From assembly GCF_030646925.1 (NCBI RefSeq), contig NZ_JAUSKL010000083.1:1-64000 (forward strand): a stretch of 64,000 bases of DNA, given 5' to 3'. The notes under the pieces were generated by a model. It saw nothing but the letters and a program-made list of their open reading frames with translations. It made no database searches and was not told the origin of the DNA. Of this stretch, positions 9,199 to 17,690 are shown one piece after another. The translations under genes were made by a program, and so were the position numbers. The first letter of the stretch is position 1, and every line of letters begins with the position of its first letter. The stretch comes from Candidatus Binatus sp. (GTDB taxonomy: Bacteria > Desulfobacterota > Binatia > Binatales > Binataceae).

Positions 9199-10152
9199 AT
9201 GAGCGAACAACATCCACATCATCCGATTAATTCCGCAATTCATCACGTGCCGCAGTCGCGCCATACGTTCGAAGCGAGGATGAAGGACGGCGCGATCATC
9301 CGCATTCGCCAGCACGGGAATCCCGCGGGTCCGCGACTGTTCCTGAGTCACGGCAACGGACTCGCGATCGACGGCTACTTTCCGTTCTGGGGGCCGCTGC
9401 GCGATAAGTACGAAGTGATCGCTTTCGACTTCCGCAATCACGGGCACAATCCGCTGCATACTGCCGAAGGGCACACCTGGCCCAATTTTATCGACGATCT
9501 CGACGCGGTCTTCGATGCGGTCAATCGCGAGCTTGGGGTAAAGCGCGCCGCCGGCCTGTTCCATTCGATGTCGGGCGTCGCGGCTGCGATGCACGCGTTC
9601 AAGTTCGGCCGTCGCTTCGACGCGTTGGTGCTCTACGATCCGCCGATTTATCCGCGCGAGGGGCATCCGGTTCGGTACCTGCAGCAGAACGACAAGGATT
9701 CGCTGTCGTCGCGCGCCGCGCGCCGGCCCGAGCGCTACAAAGATCCGCTCGATCTCGCAAAACAATTTGCGCGGCGCTTCAAGCGCTGGGTTCCGGGCGC
9801 GGACGAACTGATGGCGCGAGCGACGCTGCGCCACGATCGCGCGAGCGGCGACTGGATTCTTGCCTGTCCGCGCGAGTTCGAGGCGCAGATATTCGCGTTC
9901 AATGCCGATCCCGGATTGTGGCAGAAGATCGCTCGATGCCCGGTGCCGCTCAAGCTGGTCTGCGGCGATCCCGCGCTCGAAGACGTGATGCCGCCCGCGT
10001 TGATCGGCAAAGCGATCGCCGAAGAATCGGGCCTGCCGTACGAAGCGATCCCTGACACGACGCATTTTCTGCAAATCGAGCGGCCAGCCGAAAGTTTTCG
10101 CGCCGCCGAAACTTTTCTGGCCGAACACGGCCTCGCCGCCGACGGCGCCTGA
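9199..10152 (+). CDS. alpha/beta-fold hydrolase
   Basis: A 317-residue alpha/beta hydrolase. The oxyanion block LSHGNGLAIDGY, the nucleophile elbow LFHSMSG (Ser in HSM; Gly before His replaced by Phe), an acid region around VCGDPALED and the catalytic His in DTTHFLQIERP form a complete triad in order. The substrate is not predictable. I chose the ATG at 9199 rather than an in-frame TTG at 9157, because the latter overlaps the priA stop within a tandem duplication and would only add a repeat-encoded QKNQ-rich leader. No clear Shine-Dalgarno is visible. It is probably cotranscribed with priA. Confidence 0.85.
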   Translation: MSEQHPHHPINSAIHHVPQSRHTFEARMKDGAIIRIRQHGNPAGPRLFLSHGNGLAIDGYFPFWGPLRDKYEVIAFDFRNHGHNPLHTAEGHTWPNFIDDLDAVFDAVNRELGVKRAAGLFHSMSGVAAAMHAFKFGRRFDALVLYDPPIYPREGHPVRYLQQNDKDSLSSRAARRPERYKDPLDLAKQFARRFKRWVPGADELMARATLRHDRASGDWILACPREFEAQIFAFNADPGLWQKIARCPVPLKLVCGDPALEDVMPPALIGKAIAEESGLPYEAIPDTTHFLQIERPAESFRAAETFLAEHGLAADGA

Positions 10153-10163
10153 AGATCCCTCCG

Positions 10164-10478
10164 CTACTTGCCGACGCGATTAAGCCAGTAGCCGGGGCGC
10201 CGCTTTAGATGCGCCACGGCCACGATTCGAATCTCCGCAGGTAACTCGATGAATACCGCTGAATAAGGGAAGCGCGACAGTGGCGCGCGCCTAATGTTTA
10301 GATCAGGAGCGGCGTCGAGCAGTCTTGGAAACGATGCTGGCCGGGTTTCGATCAGCCGCAATACGGCTTCGAATTCGTTGAGGAAGTCCTCGGCCAGACC
10401 GGGGCGCTGCGACTCGTACCACGCCGCCGCTTCGCTAAGCTCTGCGACTGTCTCGGGCGCGAGCCGGACAGACTTCAC
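10164..10478 (-). CDS. RelE/ParE-family toxin
   Basis: A 104-residue toxin of the ParE/RelE superfamily. The first strand (KSVRLAPETVAEL), the helical hairpin EAAAWYESQRPGLAEDFLNEF, the RFPYSAVF strand and the terminal VAHLKRRPGYW are typical; the pattern IRRAPLSRFPY is common in ParE-like proteins encoded beside short antitoxins. The GTG start at 10478 overlaps the antitoxin stop as GTGA, so translation is probably coupled. ParE members poison gyrase and RelE members cut mRNA; the family label does not decide which. It is convergent with the hydrolase gene ending at 10152. Confidence 0.88.
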   Translation of the reverse strand: MKSVRLAPETVAELSEAAAWYESQRPGLAEDFLNEFEAVLRLIETRPASFPRLLDAAPDLNIRRAPLSRFPYSAVFIELPAEIRIVAVAHLKRRPGYWLNRVGK

Positions 10479-10714
10479 TTGCGCGGCAGATGCTCGCTTA
10501 CTTGGGCCCGGGCCGCTTCCCACGACAGTCCGCCGCTACCGGAGAGCGCCTCGCGTGCGCGACGCTCCACCTCTGCTATCCATTGCTCGTCGGAACGTTC
10601 ATCGCCGGTCGTCGGGCGCGGCAGGCTGTCGAGCAACTCGCTTACCAGTTCGGCGCGCTCAGCATCCGGAAGCAGCAAGGCATCCCTCAGTACTTTTCTC
10701 GCGGATTCGGACAT
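10475..10714 (-). CDS. antitoxin, addiction-module component family
   Basis: A 79-residue acidic protein, the usual partner of ParE/RelE-type toxins of this class. It has the signature of the 'putative addiction module component' family: an N-terminal helix (VLRDALLLPDAERAELVSEL), then LLDSLP and a second helix with WIAEVERRAREAL. It lacks a recognisable HTH, so autoregulation, if any, would need the complex. It precedes the toxin on the same strand with a 4-base overlap (GTGA), keeping antitoxin synthesis ahead of toxin. Confidence 0.88.
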   Translation of the reverse strand: MSESARKVLRDALLLPDAERAELVSELLDSLPRPTTGDERSDEQWIAEVERRAREALSGSGGLSWEAARAQVSEHLPRK

Positions 10715-10836
10715 GGCTCTAGTCTAATCCGCTCGACGCTCATAACGGAAGCTGGGCCGAACGAATCGATGCCAGTCGGGAGTAACTTTCGGCGCCATCG
10801 AGCGTTTGATAGATTCAAGCTACACGGTTCATCCAG

Positions 10837-11379
10837 ATGGCGCTGCTCAGAATCCGCAAATTTCCCGACGACGCACTCAAGACGCCCGCCGCTCCGGTCG
10901 CCGATATCAACGGCTCGACCGCCGCGTTGATCGACAGCATGGTGCAGACGATGTACGCCGCGCCGGGCGTAGGCCTGGCCGCGCCGCAGGTCGGCGAATC
11001 GCAGCGCATCATCGTGCTCGACACCGATCACGAAGATCCTGGCAAGCATCTGCTGAAGCTGATCAATCCGCGGGTGGTCGAAGCCGAAGGCAGCATCGTG
11101 TGGGAAGAGGGATGCCTCTCGGTGATCGATTACACCGCCGACGTCGAACGCGCCGCGCGAGTGCTGGTGCGCGCGTGGACGCCGGAACAGAAGGAAATCG
11201 AGCTCGAAGCCGACGAGTTGCTCGCGGTCGCGCTGCAGCATGAGATCGATCATCTCGACGGCAAGTTGTTCATCGATCGGATCAGCCGGATCAAGCGCGA
11301 ACTCTACAAGCGCAAACTGAAAAAGCTCATCAAGGAGGGCAAGGCCGATAGCGAGCGCCCCTCCACCGTCCGGATTTAA
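10837..11379 (+). CDS. def: peptide deformylase
   Basis: Fe/Zn hydrolase that removes the N-formyl group from nascent proteins. All three motifs are intact in 180 residues: GVGLAAPQVG (44-53), EEGCLSV with metal ligand Cys93, and HEIDH with ligands His135 and His139 and catalytic Glu136. The C-terminal tail is Lys-rich and polar (KRKLKKLIKEGKAD). fmt, which installs the formyl group, follows 28 bases later, and rsmB after that: the classical def-fmt-rsmB translation operon. Confidence 0.97.
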   Translation: MALLRIRKFPDDALKTPAAPVADINGSTAALIDSMVQTMYAAPGVGLAAPQVGESQRIIVLDTDHEDPGKHLLKLINPRVVEAEGSIVWEEGCLSVIDYTADVERAARVLVRAWTPEQKEIELEADELLAVALQHEIDHLDGKLFIDRISRIKRELYKRKLKKLIKEGKADSERPSTVRI

Positions 11380-11407
11380 GGCAGCAACGCCGCTCAGGAT
11401 CGTCTTC

Positions 11408-12361
11408 ATGGGCACGCCGAGTCTGGCGGCTCATATCCTGGAGCGCATGATCGCGGCGTCGCGTCCGCCTTCTGATGATGCGGCGTCGAATGCGCGCTTT
11501 CACGTCGTCGGCGTCATCACGCGGCCCGATCAACCGCGCGGACGCCGTCTTCAGATGGAGCCGAGCGAGGTCGGCGCAGTGGCGGCGCGGCACGCGATTC
11601 CGACGCTTAAGCCGGTGAAGATTCGCACGCCCGAGTTTCTCGCCGAGCTGATAGCATTCGAGCCCGACCTGCTCGTCGTCGCGGCGTACGGGAGAATTCT
11701 GCCGCAATCGATTCTCGACGTACCGAAGATCGCGCCGATCAACGTGCACGCGTCGTTGTTGCCGAAATATCGCGGCGCCGCGCCAATCGAAGCGGCGATT
11801 CTCGCCGGCGAGCATGAAACCGGCGTGACGATCATGCGGATAATCGAGCAAATGGATGCGGGCCCGACGTACCTGCATCGCAGGATTCCGATTGCGCCCG
11901 ACGACACACAAGGCACGCTCAAGGAAAAACTGGCTGAGCTTGGCGCAGATGCGATACTCGAGGCGATCGCGTTGCTGATTCGCGGCGAGCTCAAAGAAAC
12001 TCCGCAGGACGAAGCGGCGGCAACTTACACGTCGCAAATCGAAAAAGCCGACGCCGCGATTGATTGGAGCAAACCCGCGAGCGCGATCGAGCGGATGACG
12101 CGCGCGTACGATCCATGGCCGGTCGCGCGAACGACGCTCGGGGGCGAGGAAATTCTCATCTGGCGCGCGGCCGTCGAAAATGAAAGGTCGAGTAGCGAAG
12201 TGCCTGGCACGATCGTGAACCTGAAGCCGAGTCCGATCGTGCAATGCGGCGTCGGACGGCTCCGGCTGATCGAGGTGCAGGCGCCGGGACGCAAACGGAT
12301 GCCGGCCGCGGATTTTTTTCGCGGCAAGCGCATCGGCGTTGGCGCGCGGCTGGGCGCATGA
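11408..12361 (+). CDS. fmt: methionyl-tRNA formyltransferase (N terminus atypical)
   Basis: Formylates Met-tRNAfMet using 10-formyl-THF. The active site is present: INVHASLLPKYRG with Asn112 and His114, and the Asp of IEQMDAGP; the C-terminal OB-like domain follows (RMTRAYDPWP, IWRA, GRLRLIEVQAPGRKRM). The annotated ATG (11408) gives MGTPSLAAH, whereas family proteins begin M(R)IVFMGTP. Here the codons for LRIVF exist just upstream in frame (11393-11407), but no ATG, GTG or TTG lies between there and the preceding in-frame stop at 11318. AGGA at 11396-11399, eight bases before the ATG, could serve as ribosome-binding site. The protein is either shortened by one strand or starts at an unusual codon. 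Confidence 0.94.
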   Translation: MGTPSLAAHILERMIAASRPPSDDAASNARFHVVGVITRPDQPRGRRLQMEPSEVGAVAARHAIPTLKPVKIRTPEFLAELIAFEPDLLVVAAYGRILPQSILDVPKIAPINVHASLLPKYRGAAPIEAAILAGEHETGVTIMRIIEQMDAGPTYLHRRIPIAPDDTQGTLKEKLAELGADAILEAIALLIRGELKETPQDEAAATYTSQIEKADAAIDWSKPASAIERMTRAYDPWPVARTTLGGEEILIWRAAVENERSSSEVPGTIVNLKPSPIVQCGVGRLRLIEVQAPGRKRMPAADFFRGKRIGVGARLGA

Positions 12362-12377
12362 GCGCGAGGCTGGACAA

Positions 12378-13769
12378 ATGAGCGAACGCCCTGCCAGTTC
12401 GATTCGACGCGCAAGTCCCGCGGCGCGCGCCGCCAACGAAGGAATCGCGTCGCGGCTCGCGGCGGTCGAGATTCTGCTTCGCGTCGACGAGCAAAACGGA
12501 TATGCCGACGTGCTGCTCGGCGCGCGATTGCCGGAATTCAAGCTGAGCGATCGGCGGCTTATCACGCGGCTGGTGCTCGGCACGATCGCATGGCGCGCAC
12601 GCATCGATTACGAACTCGCGCTGCTGACCGGCCGCCGGCTCGATGGGATTCAGCCGCCGGTGCTCGCGATCATGCGGATGGGCCTCTTCCAGTTGCGGTT
12701 TCTCGATCGCGTTCCGCAGCACGCGGTGGTCGATACCGCCGTCAGCCTCGCGAAGAGAATTCCGGAGGCGCGCAAGGCGTCAGGCTTCGTGAACGCCGTC
12801 ATGCGCCGCGCGACTCGCGAGCAGCCCGCATTGCCGAATCGCGCGCGCGACGAAAATCGTTTTCTCGCGATCGCGTATTCGCATCCGCGGTGGATGGTCG
12901 AGCGCTTCGTCGCGTCATTCGGCGCTGCGGATGCCGAGCGCCTGATGGCCGCAAACAACGAAGCCGCGCCGAACGCGATTCGCCTGAATCTGAAGCGCGG
13001 CACGCGCGACGAAATAATCGCGCGGCTCATCGAAGAAGGATTCGAAATTGGCGACGGCGGCCGCGCGCCCGAAACGATCGTGCTCAATGGAGCGGCAAAC
13101 TTCGAATCGAGCGCGTATCGTGATGGACTTTTTCACGCACAGTCGGAGGCGTCGCAGATGGTCGCGCGGATGCTCGCCCCGCCGATCGGCGCTACCGTCG
13201 TCGATTGTGCCGCGGCGCCGGGAGGAAAGAGTTCTCATCTCGCGGAGATGGTCGGCGAGCGCGGCCGGGTTATCGCGCTGGACCTTAATTTTGCCGGTCT
13301 CAAGAATGCGCGCGACGTCGCGAATCGATTGCGTCACGACAATATCAGCTTCGTGCGCGCCGACCTCGCGTCCGCGATTCCGCTGCCGCCGATGCGGTTC
13401 GATTACGTTCTGCTCGACGCTCCTTGCACCGGACTCGGCACGCTGCGGGAGCATCCGGAGATTCGCTGGCGCGTCGGTCCGCAGGATCCGGCTCGGATGG
13501 CGGCGATCCAGTTGCGGATGCTCGAGCACGCCTCCTCGATCGTGCGATCTGGCGGAGCGGTCGTCTATTCGGTTTGCAGTATCGCGCCCGAAGAAGGAAT
13601 CGGCGTGATCGATTCGTTTTTACAGCATCATCGCGAGTTCGACATCGATCGTGAACTCGAGCATCGAGAGGAGTTTGAGGGCGTGCTCGATGCGCGCGGC
13701 TTGATGCAGACGCGTCCCGATATCGGCGGGCTGGACGGATTCTTCGCCGCGCGCCTGAAACGTCGATGA
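12378..13769 (+). CDS. rsmB: 16S rRNA (cytosine-967-C5)-methyltransferase
   Basis: Methylates C967 of 16S rRNA with SAM. The N-terminal NusB-like RNA-binding domain (from ASRLAAVEILLRVDEQNGYADVLL) is followed by the Rossmann methyltransferase domain. Visible motifs are CAAPGGKSSHLAEM for SAM binding, DAPCTGLGTL with the motif IV cysteine, and YSVCSIAPEEG with the catalytic motif VI cysteine. The ATG at 12378 gives 463 residues and lies 16 bases after fmt; an in-frame TTG at 12339 would overlap fmt and adds nothing conserved. Third gene of the def-fmt-rsmB operon. Confidence 0.96.
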   Translation: MSERPASSIRRASPAARAANEGIASRLAAVEILLRVDEQNGYADVLLGARLPEFKLSDRRLITRLVLGTIAWRARIDYELALLTGRRLDGIQPPVLAIMRMGLFQLRFLDRVPQHAVVDTAVSLAKRIPEARKASGFVNAVMRRATREQPALPNRARDENRFLAIAYSHPRWMVERFVASFGAADAERLMAANNEAAPNAIRLNLKRGTRDEIIARLIEEGFEIGDGGRAPETIVLNGAANFESSAYRDGLFHAQSEASQMVARMLAPPIGATVVDCAAAPGGKSSHLAEMVGERGRVIALDLNFAGLKNARDVANRLRHDNISFVRADLASAIPLPPMRFDYVLLDAPCTGLGTLREHPEIRWRVGPQDPARMAAIQLRMLEHASSIVRSGGAVVYSVCSIAPEEGIGVIDSFLQHHREFDIDRELEHREEFEGVLDARGLMQTRPDIGGLDGFFAARLKRR

Positions 13770-13799
13770 CAACGGGAGCAGATTGCCGCAGTCATTCCG

Positions 13800-13885
13800 T
13801 GTCATCCCTAGCGAGCCTTGCGACGAGGGATCCCGGATCCGGGTTTCACCCTTCGGCTGCGCAGCCTTCGCCTCAGAATGACACG
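13800..13885. repeat. dispersed palindromic repeat, full copy
   Basis: An 86-base element with inverted ends GTGTCAT (13800-13806) and ATGACAC (13879-13885). Inside are AGCGAGCC, GACGAGGGATCCC and a perfect CCCGGATCCGGG palindrome (13833-13844), then CGGCTGCGCAGCC and CGCCTCAG. It belongs to the same family as the copies near 17.0, 17.1, 20.8, 40.7, 44.2 and 52.2 kb. It encodes no protein and resembles REP or MITE-like dispersed repeats. It follows rsmB by about 30 bases. Confidence 0.8.
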
Positions 13886-13927
13886 GAGTAGGTCGCACGG
13901 GATCACCGGGATGAAAAGGAATCGGCG

Positions 13928-14112
13928 ATGGACTTAATCACGCAGCACAAGACGATGGCGCAGTACAACTCGCGCATGAATCACGGCATCTACGCACGCA
14001 CTATTTCAATCATCAGACGCATCATCGCGGGCAGCTTACGGCGATGATGCATCAACTTGGCCGCGATCCGAGCGTAACCGATCTGCTCGCGATGTTCCGC
14101 ACCGCTGTGTGA
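13928..14112 (+). pseudogene. DinB-family remnant (internal deletion and frame change)
   Basis: An ATG at 13928 begins MDLITQHKTMAQYNSRMNHG, typical of the N terminus of DinB/DUF664-like metalloproteins. The typical C-terminal block HYFNHQTHHRGQ, followed by LTAMMHQLGRDPSV and an LLAMFRTAV end, appears shortly after but in another frame, closing at TGA 14110-14112. The original frame stops at 14045. DinB proteins are about 150-170 residues with a four-helix bundle and a triad of metal-binding histidines; here roughly 100 central residues are missing. I read it as a gene decayed by an internal deletion that also shifted the frame. The rest of 13770-14185 holds only the dispersed repeat. Confidence 0.75.
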
Positions 14113-14185
14113 ATGATAGCGCCTGCGGATTGAGTCAAGTTATCGGATCGAAGCAGTCGGACAAACGACAAGCTCGATGCGAGGC

Positions 14186-14892
14186 CTAATCCTCGTACTT
14201 GTCGTGGTGGCGGACCCACGCTTGCGGGAACGGCAGCCCGTCTTCGTCGCGTCCCTTGGGCACGAGGTCAAGCAAGTGATACGCGCCGTTCATCATGTCG
14301 AGGCCGCGCTGATAGCACGAATAGGTGTGGAACACGGCGCCGCCGTCGTCCTTATAGAAGGCGCTGATACCCGCGTTCTCGGTCATCGAAGTTTTCTCGC
14401 GGCGGTAATTGATTTCGATTTCGCCCTGCGCAATCTCTTCCGGCGAATGCGACACGTGATAGTCGAAATTGAAGTCGCTGCCGAATGACGACAGCCACGG
14501 GAACGTCCATCCCATCCGGCGCTTGAACGCTTCGATCTTGGCGAGCGGCGCGCGCGAAACGGCGACCAGGGTCACGTCGCGATGCGCCAGATGCACGACG
14601 ATTCCGTTGTAGTTGTCGGCCCAGAACGAACAGTGCTTGCATCCCTCGGCCCAACTCGGGTCGAACATGAAATGATAGACGATAAGCTGGTGTGGCCGGC
14701 GAAGAGATCGGCTAGAGTCTGCTTGCCGTCCGGTCCATCGAAAACATAATCCTTTTCCACGCGCACCCACGGGAGATCGCGCCGCTGCCGATTCAATTCA
14801 TCGCGGAGCTTGGTGAATTCCTTTTCCTTCGCGAGGAACTGCGTGCGCGCCTCGAGCCATTCGTCCCGCGAAACAATTTTTCCATTTTGCAT
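14186..14892 (-). pseudogene. DUF899 (thioredoxin-like) gene with a single frameshift
   Basis: Two overlapping minus-strand reading frames together make one DUF899 protein of about 235 residues. The upstream frame (from ATG 14892) gives the N terminus with LPWVRVEKDYVFDGPDGK and QTLADLFAGH; the downstream frame continues QLIVYHFMFDPSWAEGCKHC and then FWADNYNGI to RHHDKYED. The junction is near 14690-14696 (CACACCAG on the minus strand); adding one base would restore GHTQLIVYHF. Both sides are otherwise undamaged, so this is a very recent mutation or a sequence error. DUF899 proteins have a thioredoxin-like fold; here the usual CxxC-like site reads CKHC. Function unknown. Confidence 0.82.
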
Positions 14893-15148
14893 GCCGGACC
14901 TCTTTCCCGAGCGGATTTGTTCGCCGATCGGTTTCGCTGATGGGTACCTGATTACTCAATTGTCAATCCGTCTTTCAAGGCATCGTGGAGAACCTTCAGA
15001 GTGGCGATAGGATGCATCCAGTGACTCGAGCGCCCGGCGGTTACACCGACAACACCGGCAGTTAGCGCGCATCGCCAGCGGCGCGTGGTTGCGCTAATGT
15101 CATCCCGCGTCAACGGTTCATCGAGAACCGTCGATGGGGGAGCCTGGT

Positions 15149-16678
15149 TTGCACGCGAGCGTACTTTCGAGCGCGTTGGTAGGAGTCGAAGCGGTCCCGG
15201 TCGAAGTGGAGGTCGACATCGGGGCGGGCACGCCGCCGCATCGGATGGTCGGACTCGCGGAGGGCGCGGTCAAGGAGTCGCTCGACCGGGTGAAATCGGC
15301 GATCAAAAATTCCGGCTTCGAATTTCCGACCCGCAAAATGACGATCAATTTCGCGCCGGCGGATACGCGCAAGGAGGGCTCAGCATTCGACTTGCCGCTC
15401 GCGCTGGGAATCCTCGCGGCCAGCAGCGCGCTCAAGGATCGAGCACGACTACGCCGTTACCTGGTGCTGGGCGAGTTGGCCCTCGACGGACGAATCAAGG
15501 GCATCCGCGGCGCGCTCGCGTCGGCATTGCTCGCGCGCGCCAGCAAGTTCGACGGAGTGATCCTGCCGCGCGAGAATGCCGGCGAGGCGTCGGTCGTGGG
15601 CGACACCGCGGTGCTCGGCGTCGAGTCGCTCCGCGAAGTCTTCGAGTTCTTCGCCGGCTTGCGGACGGTCGAGCCGACCTCGACCAGAATCGAAGACGTG
15701 TTCGGCGCGGCGAGCGTGTACGACGTCGACTTCAGCGAGGTCAAGGGCCAGGAGCAGGCCAAGCGCGCGCTCGAAGTCGCGGCGGCCGGCGGCCATAACG
15801 TGCTGATGATCGGGCCGCCCGGATCGGGCAAGACGATGCTCGCGAAACGGCTGCCCTCGATTCTGCCCGCGATGACCTTCGAGGAGGCGATCGAAACCAC
15901 CAAGGTGCACAGCGTGATGGGGCTGCTCGACGGACGCGCGCTGATCTCGACGCGGCCGTTTCGCGCGCCGCATCATACGATCTCGGATGCCGGACTTATC
16001 GGCGGCGGCACAATCCCGCGGCCCGGCGAGGTCAGCCTCGCGCATCATGGGGTGTTGTTCCTCGACGAGTTGCCCGAGTTCCGCAAAAACGTGCTCGAGG
16101 TATTGCGCCAGCCGCTCGAAGACGCACGCATCACAATTTCCCGCGTGATGGGTACGCTGACGTTCCCGGCGAGCGTGATGCTGGTCGCCGCGATGAATCC
16201 GTGTCCCTGCGGATTTTACACCGACCCGCAGCATGAATGCTCGTGCGCGCCGATTGGAATCCAGCGCTATCGCTCGCGCATCTCGGGTCCGCTGCTCGAT
16301 CGAATCGATATCCATATCGAAGTGCCCGCAGTCAAATATAAGGAACTGACGGGGCAAACCGCAGGCGAAGCTTCGCAATCGATTCGGGAGCGGGTGAATC
16401 GAGCGCGCGAAATTCAGCTCAAACGTTTCGCGGGGATGCCTTTTTTCTGCAACGCGCAAATGGGTTCGCGCGATTTGCACAAGCATTGCCAGATCGAGAG
16501 CGCGGGCGAGCGGCTGCTCGAGCTTGCGATCAATCGGCTCGGGCTGAGCGCGCGCGCCTACACGCGAATCCTCAAGGTGGCGCGCACAATCGCCGACCTC
16601 GACGATAGCGTCGCAATCGGGGCGCATCACGTGAGCGAGGCGATCCAGTATCGTTCGCTCGATCGCACCGCAATTTAG
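15149..16678 (+). CDS. comM: YifB/ComM-family Mg-chelatase-like AAA+ ATPase
   Basis: AAA+ ATPase with an N-terminal Lon-like fold ([25 protein letters not shown]) and a magnesium-chelatase-like ATPase core: Walker [20 protein letters not shown], the [13 protein letters not shown] loop, Walker [12 protein letters not shown], and the Cys-rich segment NPCPCGF...CSC. ComM acts as a branch-migration helicase in natural transformation where studied; in non-competent bacteria the role is unclear. An in-frame ATG exists at 15134, but the TTG at 15149 has a strong Shine-Dalgarno (GGGGGAG, 15136-15142) six bases upstream and gives (M)[11 protein letters not shown], matching the family N terminus. Length is then 509 residues. 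No promoter was identified in 14893-15133. Confidence 0.93.
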   Translation: MHASVLSSALVGVEAVPVEVEVDIGAGTPPHRMVGLAEGAVKESLDRVKSAIKNSGFEFPTRKMTINFAPADTRKEGSAFDLPLALGILAASSALKDRARLRRYLVLGELALDGRIKGIRGALASALLARASKFDGVILPRENAGEASVVGDTAVLGVESLREVFEFFAGLRTVEPTSTRIEDVFGAASVYDVDFSEVKGQEQAKRALEVAAAGGHNVLMIGPPGSGKTMLAKRLPSILPAMTFEEAIETTKVHSVMGLLDGRALISTRPFRAPHHTISDAGLIGGGTIPRPGEVSLAHHGVLFLDELPEFRKNVLEVLRQPLEDARITISRVMGTLTFPASVMLVAAMNPCPCGFYTDPQHECSCAPIGIQRYRSRISGPLLDRIDIHIEVPAVKYKELTGQTAGEASQSIRERVNRAREIQLKRFAGMPFFCNAQMGSRDLHKHCQIESAGERLLELAINRLGLSARAYTRILKVARTIADLDDSVAIGAHHVSEAIQYRSLDRTAI

Positions 16679-16687
16679 CCGGGAAAC

Positions 16688-16703
16688 GGCCCGTTTTCGG
16701 GCC
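16688..16703 (+). terminator. hairpin after comM, possible terminator
   Basis: GGCCCG-TTTT-CGGGCC forms a compact six-base-pair GC stem with a T4 loop, ten bases after the comM stop. The following sequence (CTTGATTTGCTTTG) is only moderately T-rich, so this is a plausible but weak intrinsic terminator. Confidence 0.45.
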
Positions 16704-16811
16704 CTTGATTTGCTTTGCGCATTGGTATAGCTGATTCATCAAATAAGCTGAATTTATGACCATTTGGTTGGAAAGCTCCGTGATTGCGGGATTTCTCGAG
16801 GAGGGTCATCG

Positions 16812-16913
16812 ATGGGCAGCGCAGCGAAAATGGCCGTTTTTGTGGTCATCGGCTCGGCACTAACGGTGGGGGCATTGATGATTGCCAGCTACCTTTCGAA
16901 CGCCGCCGGCTAG
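16812..16913 (+). CDS. 33-residue single-span membrane peptide
   Basis: A short reading frame in a stretch with no other protein: MGSAAKMAVFVVIGSALTV, then GALMIASYLSNAAG and TAG. It is one hydrophobic helix of about 22 residues with a short polar start and an Asn-Ala tail. A strong ribosome-binding site, GAGGAGGG (16798-16805), sits six bases before the ATG, which is better than that of most genes here. No homology is claimed; such small membrane peptides are regularly missed. The surrounding 16679-17239 region otherwise holds a hairpin and two dispersed repeats. Confidence 0.55.
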   Translation: MGSAAKMAVFVVIGSALTVGALMIASYLSNAAG

Positions 16914-17011
16914 CCGGATCTGTTCGGACAACTCTAAAGGGGGCGGCGGGCGTAAGCCGGGTTTTGCCGCTCGACCGAGTAACAACCCGCGCGCGATGTC
17001 GAGCGGACACC

Positions 17012-17049
17012 GAGATCCCTCGACTCCGGCAGCCTTCGCTCGGGATGAC
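17012..17049. repeat. dispersed repeat, half copy (inverted)
   Basis: A 38-base segment whose reverse complement matches the left end of the repeat at 20808-20845 in 36 of 38 positions (GTCATCC(C/T)GAGCGAAGGC followed by TGCCGGAGTCGA(G/A)GGATCTC). Only one arm is present here, so it is a truncated family member lying just before the fuller copy at 17105. Confidence 0.75.
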
Positions 17050-17104
17050 GGAAAGGGCAGGCCGCGGTTTGGAGATTACGTAAAATTTCCAGGCTCAACA
17101 CCTT

Positions 17105-17201
17105 GTGTCATTCAGAGCCGAAGGCTGCGCAGGCGAAGAATCCCGGAAGATAACTGGCGCGGTAAGAGATCCGGGATTCTTCGCTGCGCTCAGAATCACA
17201 A
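17105..17201. repeat. dispersed palindromic repeat, full copy
   Basis: Begins GTGTCATTCAGAGCCGAAGG and ends with CGCTGCGCTCAGAATCAC, an imperfect inverse of the left end (ATCAC for ATGAC). The two inner arms AGAATCCCGGA and TCCGGGATTCT are inverted repeats around a 19-base centre. It is the same family as the copies at 13800 and 40679. It lies downstream of the membrane peptide and of the convergent VOC gene, and could act as a bidirectional transcript end. Confidence 0.75.
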
Positions 17202-17239
17202 AAGAGCGTAAAACCTCGGGACCGGCGGGGCGTTGCCGC

Positions 17240-17653
17240 TCATGCTAACAGGCCTTTGCCGGGGACGTGATTGATCTCGAGGCGGATGCCGTCCGGATCT
17301 TCGAACAGCACTGAGTAGTATCCCGGCGCCCACGATCCCTCTTCCGGCGGATGAACTATTTTCGCGTCGATGCTGCAGAGGTACTGGTACGCTTCATCGA
17401 CGTGGGCGCGTTCGCGGGCGCGCAGGCATACGTGGTGCAGCCCGACGCGTCGTTGCTGAAATTTTTCGCCGCGATGAATATCGTCGGCCCGCACGATCCC
17501 AACCGCGGTCCTGCCGCCGACGCAATAGAGCGTGTCGTTGTTCCTGATGACTGGTTTCATCCCGAGATACGGCAGCAGCTTTTCGTAGAAGGGCAGGCAC
17601 GCATCAAAGTTGCCCACTGTGAGCATCACATGCGCGACGCCGTTGATTTCCAT
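17240..17653 (-). CDS. VOC-family (glyoxalase/dioxygenase-fold) protein
   Basis: A 137-residue single-domain vicinal oxygen chelate protein. It opens with GVAHVMLTVGNFDACLPFYEKLLPYLGM, has the central LHHVCLRARER strand with a metal-ligand His, and closes with YYSVLFEDPDGIRLEINHVPG with the Glu ligand in the last strand. The metal site (His7-type, His in LHHV, Glu in RLEI) looks usable. VOC members include glyoxalase I, ring-cleaving dioxygenases and resistance proteins; the substrate cannot be told. It is 37 bases downstream of the aldo/keto reductase gene on the same strand, probably one transcript. Confidence 0.88.
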   Translation of the reverse strand: MEINGVAHVMLTVGNFDACLPFYEKLLPYLGMKPVIRNNDTLYCVGGRTAVGIVRADDIHRGEKFQQRRVGLHHVCLRARERAHVDEAYQYLCSIDAKIVHPPEEGSWAPGYYSVLFEDPDGIRLEINHVPGKGLLA

Positions 17654-17690
17654 TTTTTTCTCCTACTGCCGCAGCAGTGCGGACGAGGGG

